Part shown: positions 1 to 5,506 of the stretch, piece after piece
Layout of the letters: each line of letters starts with the position of its first letter
How positions within the stretch are numbered: position 1 is the stretch's first letter
NCBI GenBank assembly: GCA_030754475.1
Contig: JASMAE010000242.1
Span: forward strand, 1-10,546
DNA length: 10,546 nt
Source of the DNA: Rhodospirillales bacterium
GTDB lineage: Bacteria; Pseudomonadota; Alphaproteobacteria; Rhodospirillales; JASLLV01
Reading direction: 5' to 3'
Program-made: the position numbers and the translations under genes
The notes under the pieces: generated by a model
What the model saw: only the letters and a program-made list of their open reading frames with translations
Database searches by the model: none
What the model was told of the DNA's origin: nothing

Positions 1-49
1 AAAATATAGGGTCTCAGATGGAATTGCCACACATCAGGATCGGGCGGCG

Positions 50-667
50 ATGGATGTTTCCGGCGAGGTTCGAATCCCGGCGGACCGCGAAACCGTGTGG
101 CGGGCGCTCAACGACGCCCAGGTGCTGAAGGCCTGCATTCCGGGCTGCGATTTCTTCGAGCAACGCTCGGAGACGGAATACGAAGGCACCGTGACCGCCA
201 AGGTGGGCCCCGTGAAGGCCACATTCGGCGGCAAGGTGACGCTATCGGACTTGGATCCCCCGAACGCGTATACGCTGTACGGCGAGGGAACGGGCGCCGC
301 CGGGTTCGCCCGCGGCCGGGCCGCCGTCAGCTTGCGCGAGGACGGCGCCGAGACGATTCTCGCCTACGCCGTCGACGCCCAGGTGGGCGGACCGCTCGCA
401 CAGGTGGGCGCGCGATTGCTGCAAGGAACGACACGCAAACTTGCGGACGCCTTCTTCATCCGGTTTCGCGACGCCCTGCCGGGCGTTGCTCCCGGACTCG
501 CCGCCGCGATCCCGAAAGAACCGGGCACCGAGGAAGCCCCGCTTCCGTCTGCACCACCGCCGGAACTGCCACCGCCCGCCGAGCCCGTCCGGGGGCTCGG
601 CCCGGGGATCTGGGCGCCGGCGCTGATCGTCGTGATCGCGTTGTTGTTGTGGTACTTTGCGTCTTGA
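50..667 (+). CDS. coxG: CoxG-type SRPBCC protein with C-terminal membrane anchor
   Basis: A 205-residue protein. Residues 1-145 match the carbon monoxide dehydrogenase subunit G (CoxG) family of SRPBCC lipid/ligand-binding folds: the opening VSGEVRIPADRETVWRALND, then LKACIPGC (27-33) and GTVTAKVGPVKATFGGKV (46-63) are typical. A Pro/Glu-rich linker (about 155-182) leads to one hydrophobic helix at about 187-203 and a four-residue end, so the protein should be fixed to the cytoplasmic membrane by its tail with the fold in the cytosol. In the family, CoxG helps attach molybdenum CO dehydrogenase to the membrane. The ATG at 50 was chosen because family homology starts there; AGGA at 36-39 is a plausible ribosome site. 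The reading frame stays open to the window edge, but nothing upstream looks like family sequence. The next gene is XdhC-like, supporting a molybdenum hydroxylase operon whose structural genes would lie to the left. Relatives of CoxG also serve other hydroxylases, so CO oxidation itself is not shown. Confidence 0.88.
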   Translation: MDVSGEVRIPADRETVWRALNDAQVLKACIPGCDFFEQRSETEYEGTVTAKVGPVKATFGGKVTLSDLDPPNAYTLYGEGTGAAGFARGRAAVSLREDGAETILAYAVDAQVGGPLAQVGARLLQGTTRKLADAFFIRFRDALPGVAPGLAAAIPKEPGTEEAPLPSAPPPELPPPAEPVRGLGPGIWAPALIVVIALLLWYFAS

Positions 668-728
668 AGGTGGGGCCGAAGCGCGTTCGCGACTTCGGAG
701 CCCGCGCTTAACACGAAACAGACCGGTC

Positions 729-1775
729 ATGGACGAAAACGGACAGGTTCTCGACCGAGTGATCGGCTGGCTCGGCCAAGGCCGACGCGTGGCGCTCGCC
801 ACGGTAATCGGCACCTGGGGATCGGCGCCGCGCCGACCGGGAAGTCTGCTCGCGCTCTGCGACGACAGCGCATTCGTCGGTTCGGTCTCGGGCGGTTGCA
901 TCGAGGGTGCGGTGATCGAAGAGGGCCGCGGCGCGATCGCGGGCGCAGCCCCGCGTGTCTTGGACTTCGGCATCTCCGACGAGCAAGCCTGGGAAGTAGG
1001 CCTCGCCTGCGGCGGCGAGATGAAAGTCTATGTCGAGCGGGCGCCACGGGCCGACACGCTGCGCGCGTTGATGGACGAGAGACCGGTGGCGCTCGTGACC
1101 GAGCTTGCGACCGGCGCTCACGCGCTGGTGGGCCCCGACCGGGTCGGCGGCGACTTCTCACCGAGTCCCGAGATCGTCGAGGCCGCGCGGCGCGCCATTT
1201 CCGAAGACCGCTCCTTCATCGCGTCCGGGGCGCTGGGAGAGCTGTTCATAAACGTCTTTAACCGACCATTGCGGATGGTCGTGGTCGGCGCCGTTCACAT
1301 CGCCCAAGCGCTCGCCCCCATGGCGGCGCTCGCCGGGTTCGACGTGACGGTGGTCGATCCCCGCCGGGCCTTCGCCACCGAGGGCCGGTTTCCCCGCGTC
1401 ACCCTCAGCCACGACTGGCCGGACACGGCGCTCGAAGCGCTGGCCCCAAATTCGCGAACGGCAGTGGTCACGCTCACCCACGACCCCAAGCTCGACGATC
1501 CGGCGCTCGCCGTCGCGCTCAAATCGGACGCCTTCTACATCGGCGCGCTCGGCAGCCGCCGGACCCATGCGAAACGCGCTGAACGCCTGGCCGATAAGGG
1601 CTTTTCAGAGGATGCGATCGCCCGTATCCGGAGCCCGGTGGGACTGCCGCTGGGCGGGCGAAAAGCCGCCGAGATCGCCGTCTCCATCCTTGCCGAGGTC
1701 GTCCAGGTGAGCCATGCCCGCGCCGACCGAGAACCCGCCCTCGTCGTCGCCGGCGCGGAGGAAGCGAAGGGCTGA
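729..1775 (+). CDS. XdhC/CoxF-family molybdenum hydroxylase maturation protein
   Basis: A 348-residue protein of the XdhC/CoxI/CoxF family. These proteins bind molybdenum cofactor, protect it and help insert its sulfurated form into xanthine dehydrogenase, CO dehydrogenase and related enzymes. The N-terminal XdhC/CoxI domain (about 8-105) contains ALATVIGTWGSAPRRPGS (22-39), SGGCIEGAV (54-62) and GLACGGE (91-97). The C-terminal Rossmann domain (about 182-328) has the nucleotide-fold start MVVVGAVHIAQAL (183-195), the strand end VTVVDPR (206-212), YIGALGSRRTHAKR (270-283) and a closing SPVGLPLGGRKAAEIAVSILAE (302-323). Both domains are present, so it is full length. A TTG at 657 would add 24 residues overlapping the end of coxG, but family members start at about the ATG at 729. 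The ribosome site there is weak, and the 61-base gap to coxG fits one transcript. Whether to call it coxF, coxI or xdhC depends on the partner enzyme, which is out of view. Confidence 0.9.
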   Translation: MDENGQVLDRVIGWLGQGRRVALATVIGTWGSAPRRPGSLLALCDDSAFVGSVSGGCIEGAVIEEGRGAIAGAAPRVLDFGISDEQAWEVGLACGGEMKVYVERAPRADTLRALMDERPVALVTELATGAHALVGPDRVGGDFSPSPEIVEAARRAISEDRSFIASGALGELFINVFNRPLRMVVVGAVHIAQALAPMAALAGFDVTVVDPRRAFATEGRFPRVTLSHDWPDTALEALAPNSRTAVVTLTHDPKLDDPALAVALKSDAFYIGALGSRRTHAKRAERLADKGFSEDAIARIRSPVGLPLGGRKAAEIAVSILAEVVQVSHARADREPALVVAGAEEAKG

Positions 1776-1785
1776 ATGTGTCCGG

Positions 1786-1821
1786 TTGCTATCGATCATG
1801 TCGCGACGTGATCCAAATCAT
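1786..1821. promoter_or_regulatory. Operator-like cluster: 20-bp dyad plus FNR/FixK-like box
   Basis: Three ATCAT-type half-sites alternate in orientation: ATCAT at 1795-1799, GTGAT (reverse of ATCAC) at 1808-1812 and ATCAT at 1817-1821. The first two form a 20-base dyad at 1794-1813 with 9 of 10 pairs complementary; the odd pair is T1799/G1808. The last two form GTGAT-N4-ATCAT (1808-1821), with a perfect TGAT-N4-ATCA core that resembles the FNR/FixK consensus TTGAT-N4-ATCAA (8 of 10). A weaker TTGCT-N4-ATCAT lies at 1786-1799. A -10-like TATCGT at 1845-1850 is placed about 30 bases from the centre of the 1808-1821 box, as in class II activated promoters, with no good -35 hexamer. The target would be the stress-protein gene. 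The regulator identity is inference. Confidence 0.45.
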
Positions 1822-1902
1822 GGAAGGCGTCGTGCCGCTTCGCGTATCGTGCTACGGGATTCCGGCGGTTCCTTGCGCTCACGGAGGCGCGTCACTGGAC
1901 TG

Positions 1903-1908
1903 AAGGGG
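1903..1908 (+). promoter_or_regulatory. Ribosome binding site of the universal stress protein gene
   Basis: AAGGGG lies seven bases before the ATG at 1916, a strong Shine-Dalgarno match that fixes the start codon. Confidence 0.7.
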
Positions 1909-1915
1909 CGAAACG

Positions 1916-2440
1916 ATGATCAAGACCATTCTCGTCCCCACGGACGGCTCGGGCCATGCCCGCAAGGCCCTCGCACTGGCATGCGGCTTCGCGGAGAAAT
2001 ACGGCGCGCGGCTCGTTCTCGTGCACGTCCTTTTGCGTGACGCCGCGCCCGACGACCTTCGCGCGGTGACGAACGTCAAGCAACTTCCCAAGGCCATCCG
2101 AGTGGAGCTCGAACGCGTCGAAGACGTACCGCTCGCGGCCGCGAGTCTCGGTGGGGGGTACGTGGCGCCGCCGATCCCGACGAGCGTGCTCGAGGCCGTG
2201 GGCGAGCGAATCCTCGACGCCGCGAAGCGCGTGGCCGAACGAAGCGGGGTCAAAAAGATCTCTTTCCACGTGGCGGAGGGCGATCCGGCGGCGCACATTC
2301 TCGACTGTGCGAAACGAGAGAAGGCCGACATGATCGTGATGGGAAAGCGCGGCCTCGGCAGCCTTCAAGAACTTTTCATCGGCAGCGTTTCCCACAAGGT
2401 GGGAAACCTCGCCGCGTGCCCGTGCATGACCGTCAAGTAA
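1916..2440 (+). CDS. Universal stress protein (UspA family), ATP-binding type
   Basis: A 174-residue single-domain Usp. The first strand and loop are KTILVPTDGSGHARKAL (3-19), with D10 at the usual nucleotide-contact position. The second strand RLVLVHVLL (32-40) follows. The C-terminal part carries GKRGLG...FIGS (143-157), which fits the ATP-binding signature G-2x-G-9x-G(S/T) exactly, and ends in the family's ACPCMTVK. A middle insertion (about 42-90) is longer than in E. coli UspA (about 144 residues), as is common in proteobacterial homologues. Usp proteins are cytoplasmic, usually dimeric, and are made during starvation, oxygen limitation or other stress; no enzymatic reaction is assigned. 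The gene stands alone, 140 bases after the XdhC-like gene, with its own strong ribosome site and the half-site cluster upstream. It converges with the next gene, only 44 bases away. Confidence 0.93.
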   Translation: MIKTILVPTDGSGHARKALALACGFAEKYGARLVLVHVLLRDAAPDDLRAVTNVKQLPKAIRVELERVEDVPLAAASLGGGYVAPPIPTSVLEAVGERILDAAKRVAERSGVKKISFHVAEGDPAAHILDCAKREKADMIVMGKRGLGSLQELFIGSVSHKVGNLAACPCMTVK

Positions 2441-2484
2441 ACCGCGGCGGCGGACCGCTCGCCCGGGATTCATCCGCTTGGGAT

Positions 2485-2910
2485 TCAGAGGTTGAGGTTG
2501 AGCGAACCGCCGCGCTTTTCCTCGTCGCCGGCGATGATCTTCGCGTTATTTTCGTACAGGTTGATGGCTTTGCCTAGGAACTCGGCGAAAAACGCCGCGT
2601 TCGAGCCCGACGACCGGTAATGGCCGGTGCCGACCGGCTGATTGGTTTCGAAGATCTCGGCGAAGGCGCGGCTCGAGGGTGGCATGACCAGACGCGGCGA
2701 CGGTTGCCCGCGGTCGCGATCCTCGTGCGAATCGCGCTCTGCATATTCCCGGAAAAGATTGGCCGTCTCGTCGTAGGAGACGCCGACCTTCGGCGCCAAC
2801 GGCTCGATCGGCGACGGGTTGACCGTGGCGACGTTGCGCACGCCCGGCGGCGGCCTTGTGGCCACGCCACTTGGCATCGCGCTCACTACGGTCCGCGCGA
2901 CCAACGCCAT
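2485..2910 (-). CDS. Unrecognised 141-residue protein
   Basis: I do not recognise a family. The ORF has codon use like its neighbours and no competing real gene. The N-terminal 40 residues are rich in Ala, Val and Pro and look disordered, with no convincing signal peptide. Then come a charged stretch YDETANLFREYAERDSHEDRDRG (46-68) and a more ordered C-terminal half with RAFAEIFETNQ (81-91), GHYRSSGSNAAFFAEFLGKA (96-115) and the closing GGSLNLNL (134-141). There are no cysteines and no membrane helix. I chose the ATG at 2910 because CGGAG lies 10 bases upstream; a GTG at 2940 would add 10 residues but has no ribosome site. The gene stands alone: a terminator and its own promoter candidate separate it from the hydrolase gene upstream, and it converges with the stress-protein gene. 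A possible LexA-type site in its promoter is discussed separately. Confidence 0.72.
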   Translation of the reverse strand: MALVARTVVSAMPSGVATRPPPGVRNVATVNPSPIEPLAPKVGVSYDETANLFREYAERDSHEDRDRGQPSPRLVMPPSSRAFAEIFETNQPVGTGHYRSSGSNAAFFAEFLGKAINLYENNAKIIAGDEEKRGGSLNLNL

Positions 2911-2988
2911 GATGCACCCGCTCCGAAAGCGGCAAGACACGCGTCGCGAACGCGCAACGCGCCATACCGTCCCAAATTATCCCACCAA

Positions 2989-3016
2989 AACATAGAACGA
3001 ATCGCGAAAATGTCAA
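2989..3016 (-). promoter_or_regulatory. Sigma70-type promoter of the 141-residue gene with a LexA-like box in the spacer
   Basis: On the minus strand a perfect -35 hexamer TTGACA (3011-3016) is followed after 16 bases by TATGTT (2989-2994, 4 of 6 to TATAAT). Transcription would start near 2982, leaving a leader of about 70 bases before the ATG at 2910. The region is AT-rich compared with its surroundings. Within the spacer the plus strand reads GAAC-N7-GAAA (2995-3009), one base short of the alphaproteobacterial SOS box GAAC-N7-GAAC. An alternative -10, GATAAT (2976-2981), has no good -35 at the right distance. Confidence 0.5.
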
Positions 3017-3046
3017 GAAATCCGCACCCCCAGAAGGGGGCTTGCG
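3010..3046 (-). terminator. Rho-independent terminator after the alpha/beta hydrolase gene
   Basis: Directly after the stop codon, the minus strand forms CCCCC-TTCT-GGGGG (3027-3040). An outer CGCA/TGCG stem (3043-3046 with 3023-3026) extends it, with a two-base AG bulge on one side. The stem is followed by GGATTTCTT and then ACATTTT, a moderately T-rich tail. The T-rich part runs into the -35 element of the next gene's promoter, so the two signals share sequence. Confidence 0.7.
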
Positions 3047-3874
3047 TCAATCCCGGAACGTTCGATCGAGAACCGCGATCACGCCTTCAGGTACGTCAAA
3101 ATCGTACAGGTCATTGTGCCCGGCCCCGCTCACGACCCGCATCTCCTTGGGCTCGACCGCGGCCGCGAACAGGCGCCGGCCGTAGCGGACCGGGACGATC
3201 CTGTCGCCTTCGCCGTGGACGACGTAAACGGGTGACCCGACGCGAGCGATCTTCGACGCCGAATCGAAGCGATCGCGCACGAGCCATCGGGCCGGAACGA
3301 ACGGGTAATGGGCCTGGGCCACGTCGCCGATCGACGTGAACGGCGCCTCGAGAACGACAGCGCCGACGGGATTGCCCGTCTCCGATTGCTCGAGGGCGAT
3401 TTGAACCGCGACCCCGCTCCCCATCGATTCGCCGTACAGCACCCACGTCGCAGGCGCCAGGCCGCTCCCGCGCAGGAACCCGAGCGCGGCGCGCGCGTCC
3501 GCGTACAGTCCCTTTTCGCTCGGCGATCCCGGATTGTCGCCGTAGCCGCGGTAACCGACGAGCAACACACCGAACCCTGCGTCCAGGTACGGACGGATCT
3601 TGGCATCGCGCATGCCGATGTGGCCGCCGTTCCCGCAGAAATAGACGATCGTAGGCCTGCGGGCGGCGGCGGGCGCGTACCACGAGTCGAGATCGAGGCC
3701 GTCCGCCGTGGCCAAATGCACCACGGCCATTTCCGGAACCAGGGTCTCGGCGGGCGCCGGCACTCCGCCGGCGGGGAAATAGAGCAGGCTTCGCTGAACG
3801 AGGAAGAGCCCGCCGACGACGAGCGCGTAGCCGATTCCGATTACCGCAAGCACGCTTCCCATGCGTCGTCTCAT
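3047..3874 (-). CDS. Membrane-anchored alpha/beta hydrolase (BEM46/ABHD13-like)
   Basis: A 275-residue serine hydrolase of the alpha/beta fold, close to the BEM46/ABHD13 and S33-like group. A hydrophobic helix at about 7-26 after a positive N-terminus (MRRRM) should anchor it in the cytoplasmic membrane, with the catalytic domain outside. The short stretch RSLLYFP (28-34) after the helix is typical of these proteins. The oxyanion segment is YFCGNGGHIGMR (78-89). The nucleophile elbow is YGESMGSG (147-154, Ser150), with Asp224 in HGEGDRIVP (220-228) and His253 in GAGHNDLY (250-257): a complete triad. Substrate is unknown; esters or acyl groups are the family norm. The frame is open for 105 more codons, but that part overlaps the lipoprotein gene and has no family features. 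ATG 3874 and ATG 3862 are both possible starts. It lies 37 bases after the lipoprotein gene, probably on the same transcript. Confidence 0.85.
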   Translation of the reverse strand: MRRRMGSVLAVIGIGYALVVGGLFLVQRSLLYFPAGGVPAPAETLVPEMAVVHLATADGLDLDSWYAPAAARRPTIVYFCGNGGHIGMRDAKIRPYLDAGFGVLLVGYRGYGDNPGSPSEKGLYADARAALGFLRGSGLAPATWVLYGESMGSGVAVQIALEQSETGNPVGAVVLEAPFTSIGDVAQAHYPFVPARWLVRDRFDSASKIARVGSPVYVVHGEGDRIVPVRYGRRLFAAAVEPKEMRVVSGAGHNDLYDFDVPEGVIAVLDRTFRD

Positions 3875-3911
3875 CGCCCGGGCGAGCAGCCTTGGAAACG
3901 CGCCGGCGCGC

Positions 3912-4235
3912 CTAACGGGCCGCGCACGCGAAATTGGCGATCGCCGGAATAATGACCGGGCAGCGCAAATACTCGCCTTCGATGTAGCGCGCCACCTTGT
4001 CGTATTTTCCGCATTCGGCCTGCGCCATTCGCAAAAGCGTCTCAGGGTCGGTATGCCGACGGGAGTAGCAGATGGAGACCGTGTCGCGATCCAGCGGTTC
4101 CTTCTTGAACGTGGGCGACGAGCGATTGAACTCACCGGAGTCGTACACGTACGGCGCCACCTCGCACCCCGCGAGGGTCGGGGCGGCAACGACGAAGATC
4201 AAGGCGGCAAAGGCGCTTCGGAGCCCCATCGGCAT
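3912..4235 (-). CDS. Small cysteine-containing lipoprotein
   Basis: A 107-residue protein with a short charged N-terminus, a hydrophobic core (about 8-20) and the lipobox LAGC (21-24), so it should be processed by signal peptidase II and lipidated on Cys24. The residue after Cys is Glu, not Asp, which favours outer-membrane sorting by the E. coli rule. The mature part of about 84 residues holds four further cysteines (56, 75, 92, 104), enough for two disulfides in the periplasm. Recognisable stretches are DTVSICYSRRHTDPETLL (51-68), AECGKYD (73-79) and LRCPVIIPAIANFAC (90-104). I do not know its function. ATG 4235 and ATG 4229 are both possible starts, and a promoter candidate ends right before the first. 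The membrane-anchored hydrolase follows 37 bases later, so a joint role at the envelope is plausible but unproven. Confidence 0.8.
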   Translation of the reverse strand: MPMGLRSAFAALIFVVAAPTLAGCEVAPYVYDSGEFNRSSPTFKKEPLDRDTVSICYSRRHTDPETLLRMAQAECGKYDKVARYIEGEYLRCPVIIPAIANFACAAR

Positions 4236-4264
4236 TCTATAGCGCGATTCGAAGGCGCCAACAA
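4236..4264 (-). promoter_or_regulatory. Candidate promoter abutting the lipoprotein start
   Basis: On the minus strand TTGTTG (4259-4264) is followed after 17 bases by TATAGA (4236-4241, 4 of 6). The -10 hexamer touches the ATG at 4235, so transcription would begin at about 4229, the second in-frame ATG. The -35 match is weak (3 of 6). Confidence 0.35.
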
Positions 4265-4288
4265 TTAGAGCCCGCGCGCCCGCCGGCC

Positions 4289-5506
4289 TCAGACCACCGC
4301 GATCTCACGGAGCGGCCGTCGGGCCGGGATTCGCCGGTAGGACAGGCGCCCGAGATCGAGGGTGCGATAGGCCCCGAAGGTGATGCACTCGGCGATTCCG
4401 CGCCCCACGGCGGGCGACTGTTGCAGCCCGTGGCCGCTGAAGCCGTTGGCGAAGAGGAAGTTGCCGACGTCGGGATGGGGGCCGAGGACCGCGTTCTGGT
4501 CGAAGGTGTTGTAAGCGTAATGGCCGGCCCAGGCGCGTCGGAGCTTGAGCGTCTCGAAGGCCGGGACCCGATTGGCAAGCCGGGGCCAGATGCAATCCTC
4601 GAACATGGCGTAATCTACGTCGAAGTCGGTCGAATCCGCGTCGTCTTCGGGCGGCGGCGGCATGCCGCAAATGAAACCCTCGCCCTCGGGGCGGAAATAG
4701 AGACCCGAGGGATCGACGACCAGGGGCGCGCCGGCGATCGCGTCTGGGCACAGGAAATAGAACACCAGCCGTTTGCGCGGGCGTACTGGCAGCTCGATTC
4801 CGGCCATCGCGGCAAGCGCGGCCGCGCTTGGGCCGGCGGCGTTGACACAGTTCCCGCAAGCGACGTTTCCGCGCTCGCGCAGCGTGACCCCGGTGATGCG
4901 GTCACCCGCGCGCGTCAAACCGATGACTTCGTCGTCCACGTAAACCGCGCCCAGCGCAGTTGCGCTTCGTCGGAACGCCTGCAGCAGCGCGAACGCATCG
5001 AACCAGCCCTCGCCCGCGAGGCCCAGCGAGCCACCCGCGAGGTCGTCCGCCTTAAGCCACGGGAACCGCTCCCTCAACGCGTCTGGAGAAAGAAGCGCCA
5101 CCGCGGTGTCGCATCCGCGCTGGACCGCGTGGCTCTCACGTAAAATGTCGATCCCCTGGTCGGTCGCCAGGAACAAATATCCCGCCTCGACCAGGCCAAT
5201 GTCCGGAGCCTCGGCGCCCATGGCGAGATGCTCATCTATAGCTTTAAGAAAATCGAATCCGAATATGGAAATATTGATATTTTCACGCGTAGAGAACTGC
5301 TGACGGATGGATCCCGCCGAAAGGGCGGTCGAGGATCTGGCGTAACTCGGATCGCGCTCCACCACCAAAATAGTGCCGGGGAACGCGGGCTCGGCGGCAA
5401 GGAAATGGGCGATGGCGCTTCCGATGACGCCGCCGCCTACGATGATCACGTCCCACGATCGCGTCGAGACCTCTCCTGCGCCCGCCGTCGGATGGTCCAG
5501 GGTCAA
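4289..5506 (-). CDS. FAD-dependent oxidoreductase, DAO superfamily, FOXRED1-like
   Basis: A 405-residue flavoprotein of the D-amino-acid oxidase/sarcosine oxidase superfamily. The N-terminal dinucleotide-binding motif is DVIIVGGGVIGSAIAHFLA (19-37), with the ribose-binding acidic end VVERD (48-52). The C-terminal FAD segment is NGFSGHGLQQSPAVGRGIAE (354-373). SIRQQFSTRENI (66-77), DPSGLYFRPEG (265-275) and GHYAYNTFDQNAVLGPHP (328-345) resemble FOXRED1-type members. It has no signal peptide. The start is TTG at 5506: its first bases overlap the putA TGA (5503-5505) and no ATG lies before the FAD motif, so translation is probably coupled to putA. Oxidation of a secondary or D-amino acid (proline-like, N-methyl or D-form), feeding electrons to the respiratory chain, is the likely role; the substrate cannot be read from sequence. 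FOXRED1 itself is a mitochondrial complex I assembly factor. An AT-rich, rare-codon patch covers about residues 71-95. Confidence 0.87.
   Translation of the reverse strand: MTLDHPTAGAGEVSTRSWDVIIVGGGVIGSAIAHFLAAEPAFPGTILVVERDPSYARSSTALSAGSIRQQFSTRENINISIFGFDFLKAIDEHLAMGAEAPDIGLVEAGYLFLATDQGIDILRESHAVQRGCDTAVALLSPDALRERFPWLKADDLAGGSLGLAGEGWFDAFALLQAFRRSATALGAVYVDDEVIGLTRAGDRITGVTLRERGNVACGNCVNAAGPSAAALAAMAGIELPVRPRKRLVFYFLCPDAIAGAPLVVDPSGLYFRPEGEGFICGMPPPPEDDADSTDFDVDYAMFEDCIWPRLANRVPAFETLKLRRAWAGHYAYNTFDQNAVLGPHPDVGNFLFANGFSGHGLQQSPAVGRGIAECITFGAYRTLDLGRLSYRRIPARRPLREIAVV

Noticed and set aside
657..728. TTG start at 657 for the XdhC-like gene, overlapping the end of coxG
   Set aside because: The 24 added residues have no family match and no ribosome site precedes the TTG; the ATG at 729 matches the usual family start.
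1794..1813. The 20-base dyad as a terminator for the coxG-xdhC transcript
   Set aside because: The stem could form in RNA (7 pairs, 6-base loop), but it is followed by CAAATCATGG, not a T-run, so an operator reading fits better.
2440..2490. Bidirectional terminator between the converging stress-protein and 141-residue genes, and a direct repeat GGGATTCA (2465-2472, 2480-2487)
   Set aside because: Only short GC-rich complementarities without T-runs are visible, and an 8-base repeat crossing a stop codon is easily chance.
3875..4189. A 105-codon N-terminal extension of the alpha/beta hydrolase frame
   Set aside because: It overlaps the lipoprotein gene, is Arg-rich shadow sequence, and would place the membrane helix in the middle of the protein. 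Family members start at the helix.
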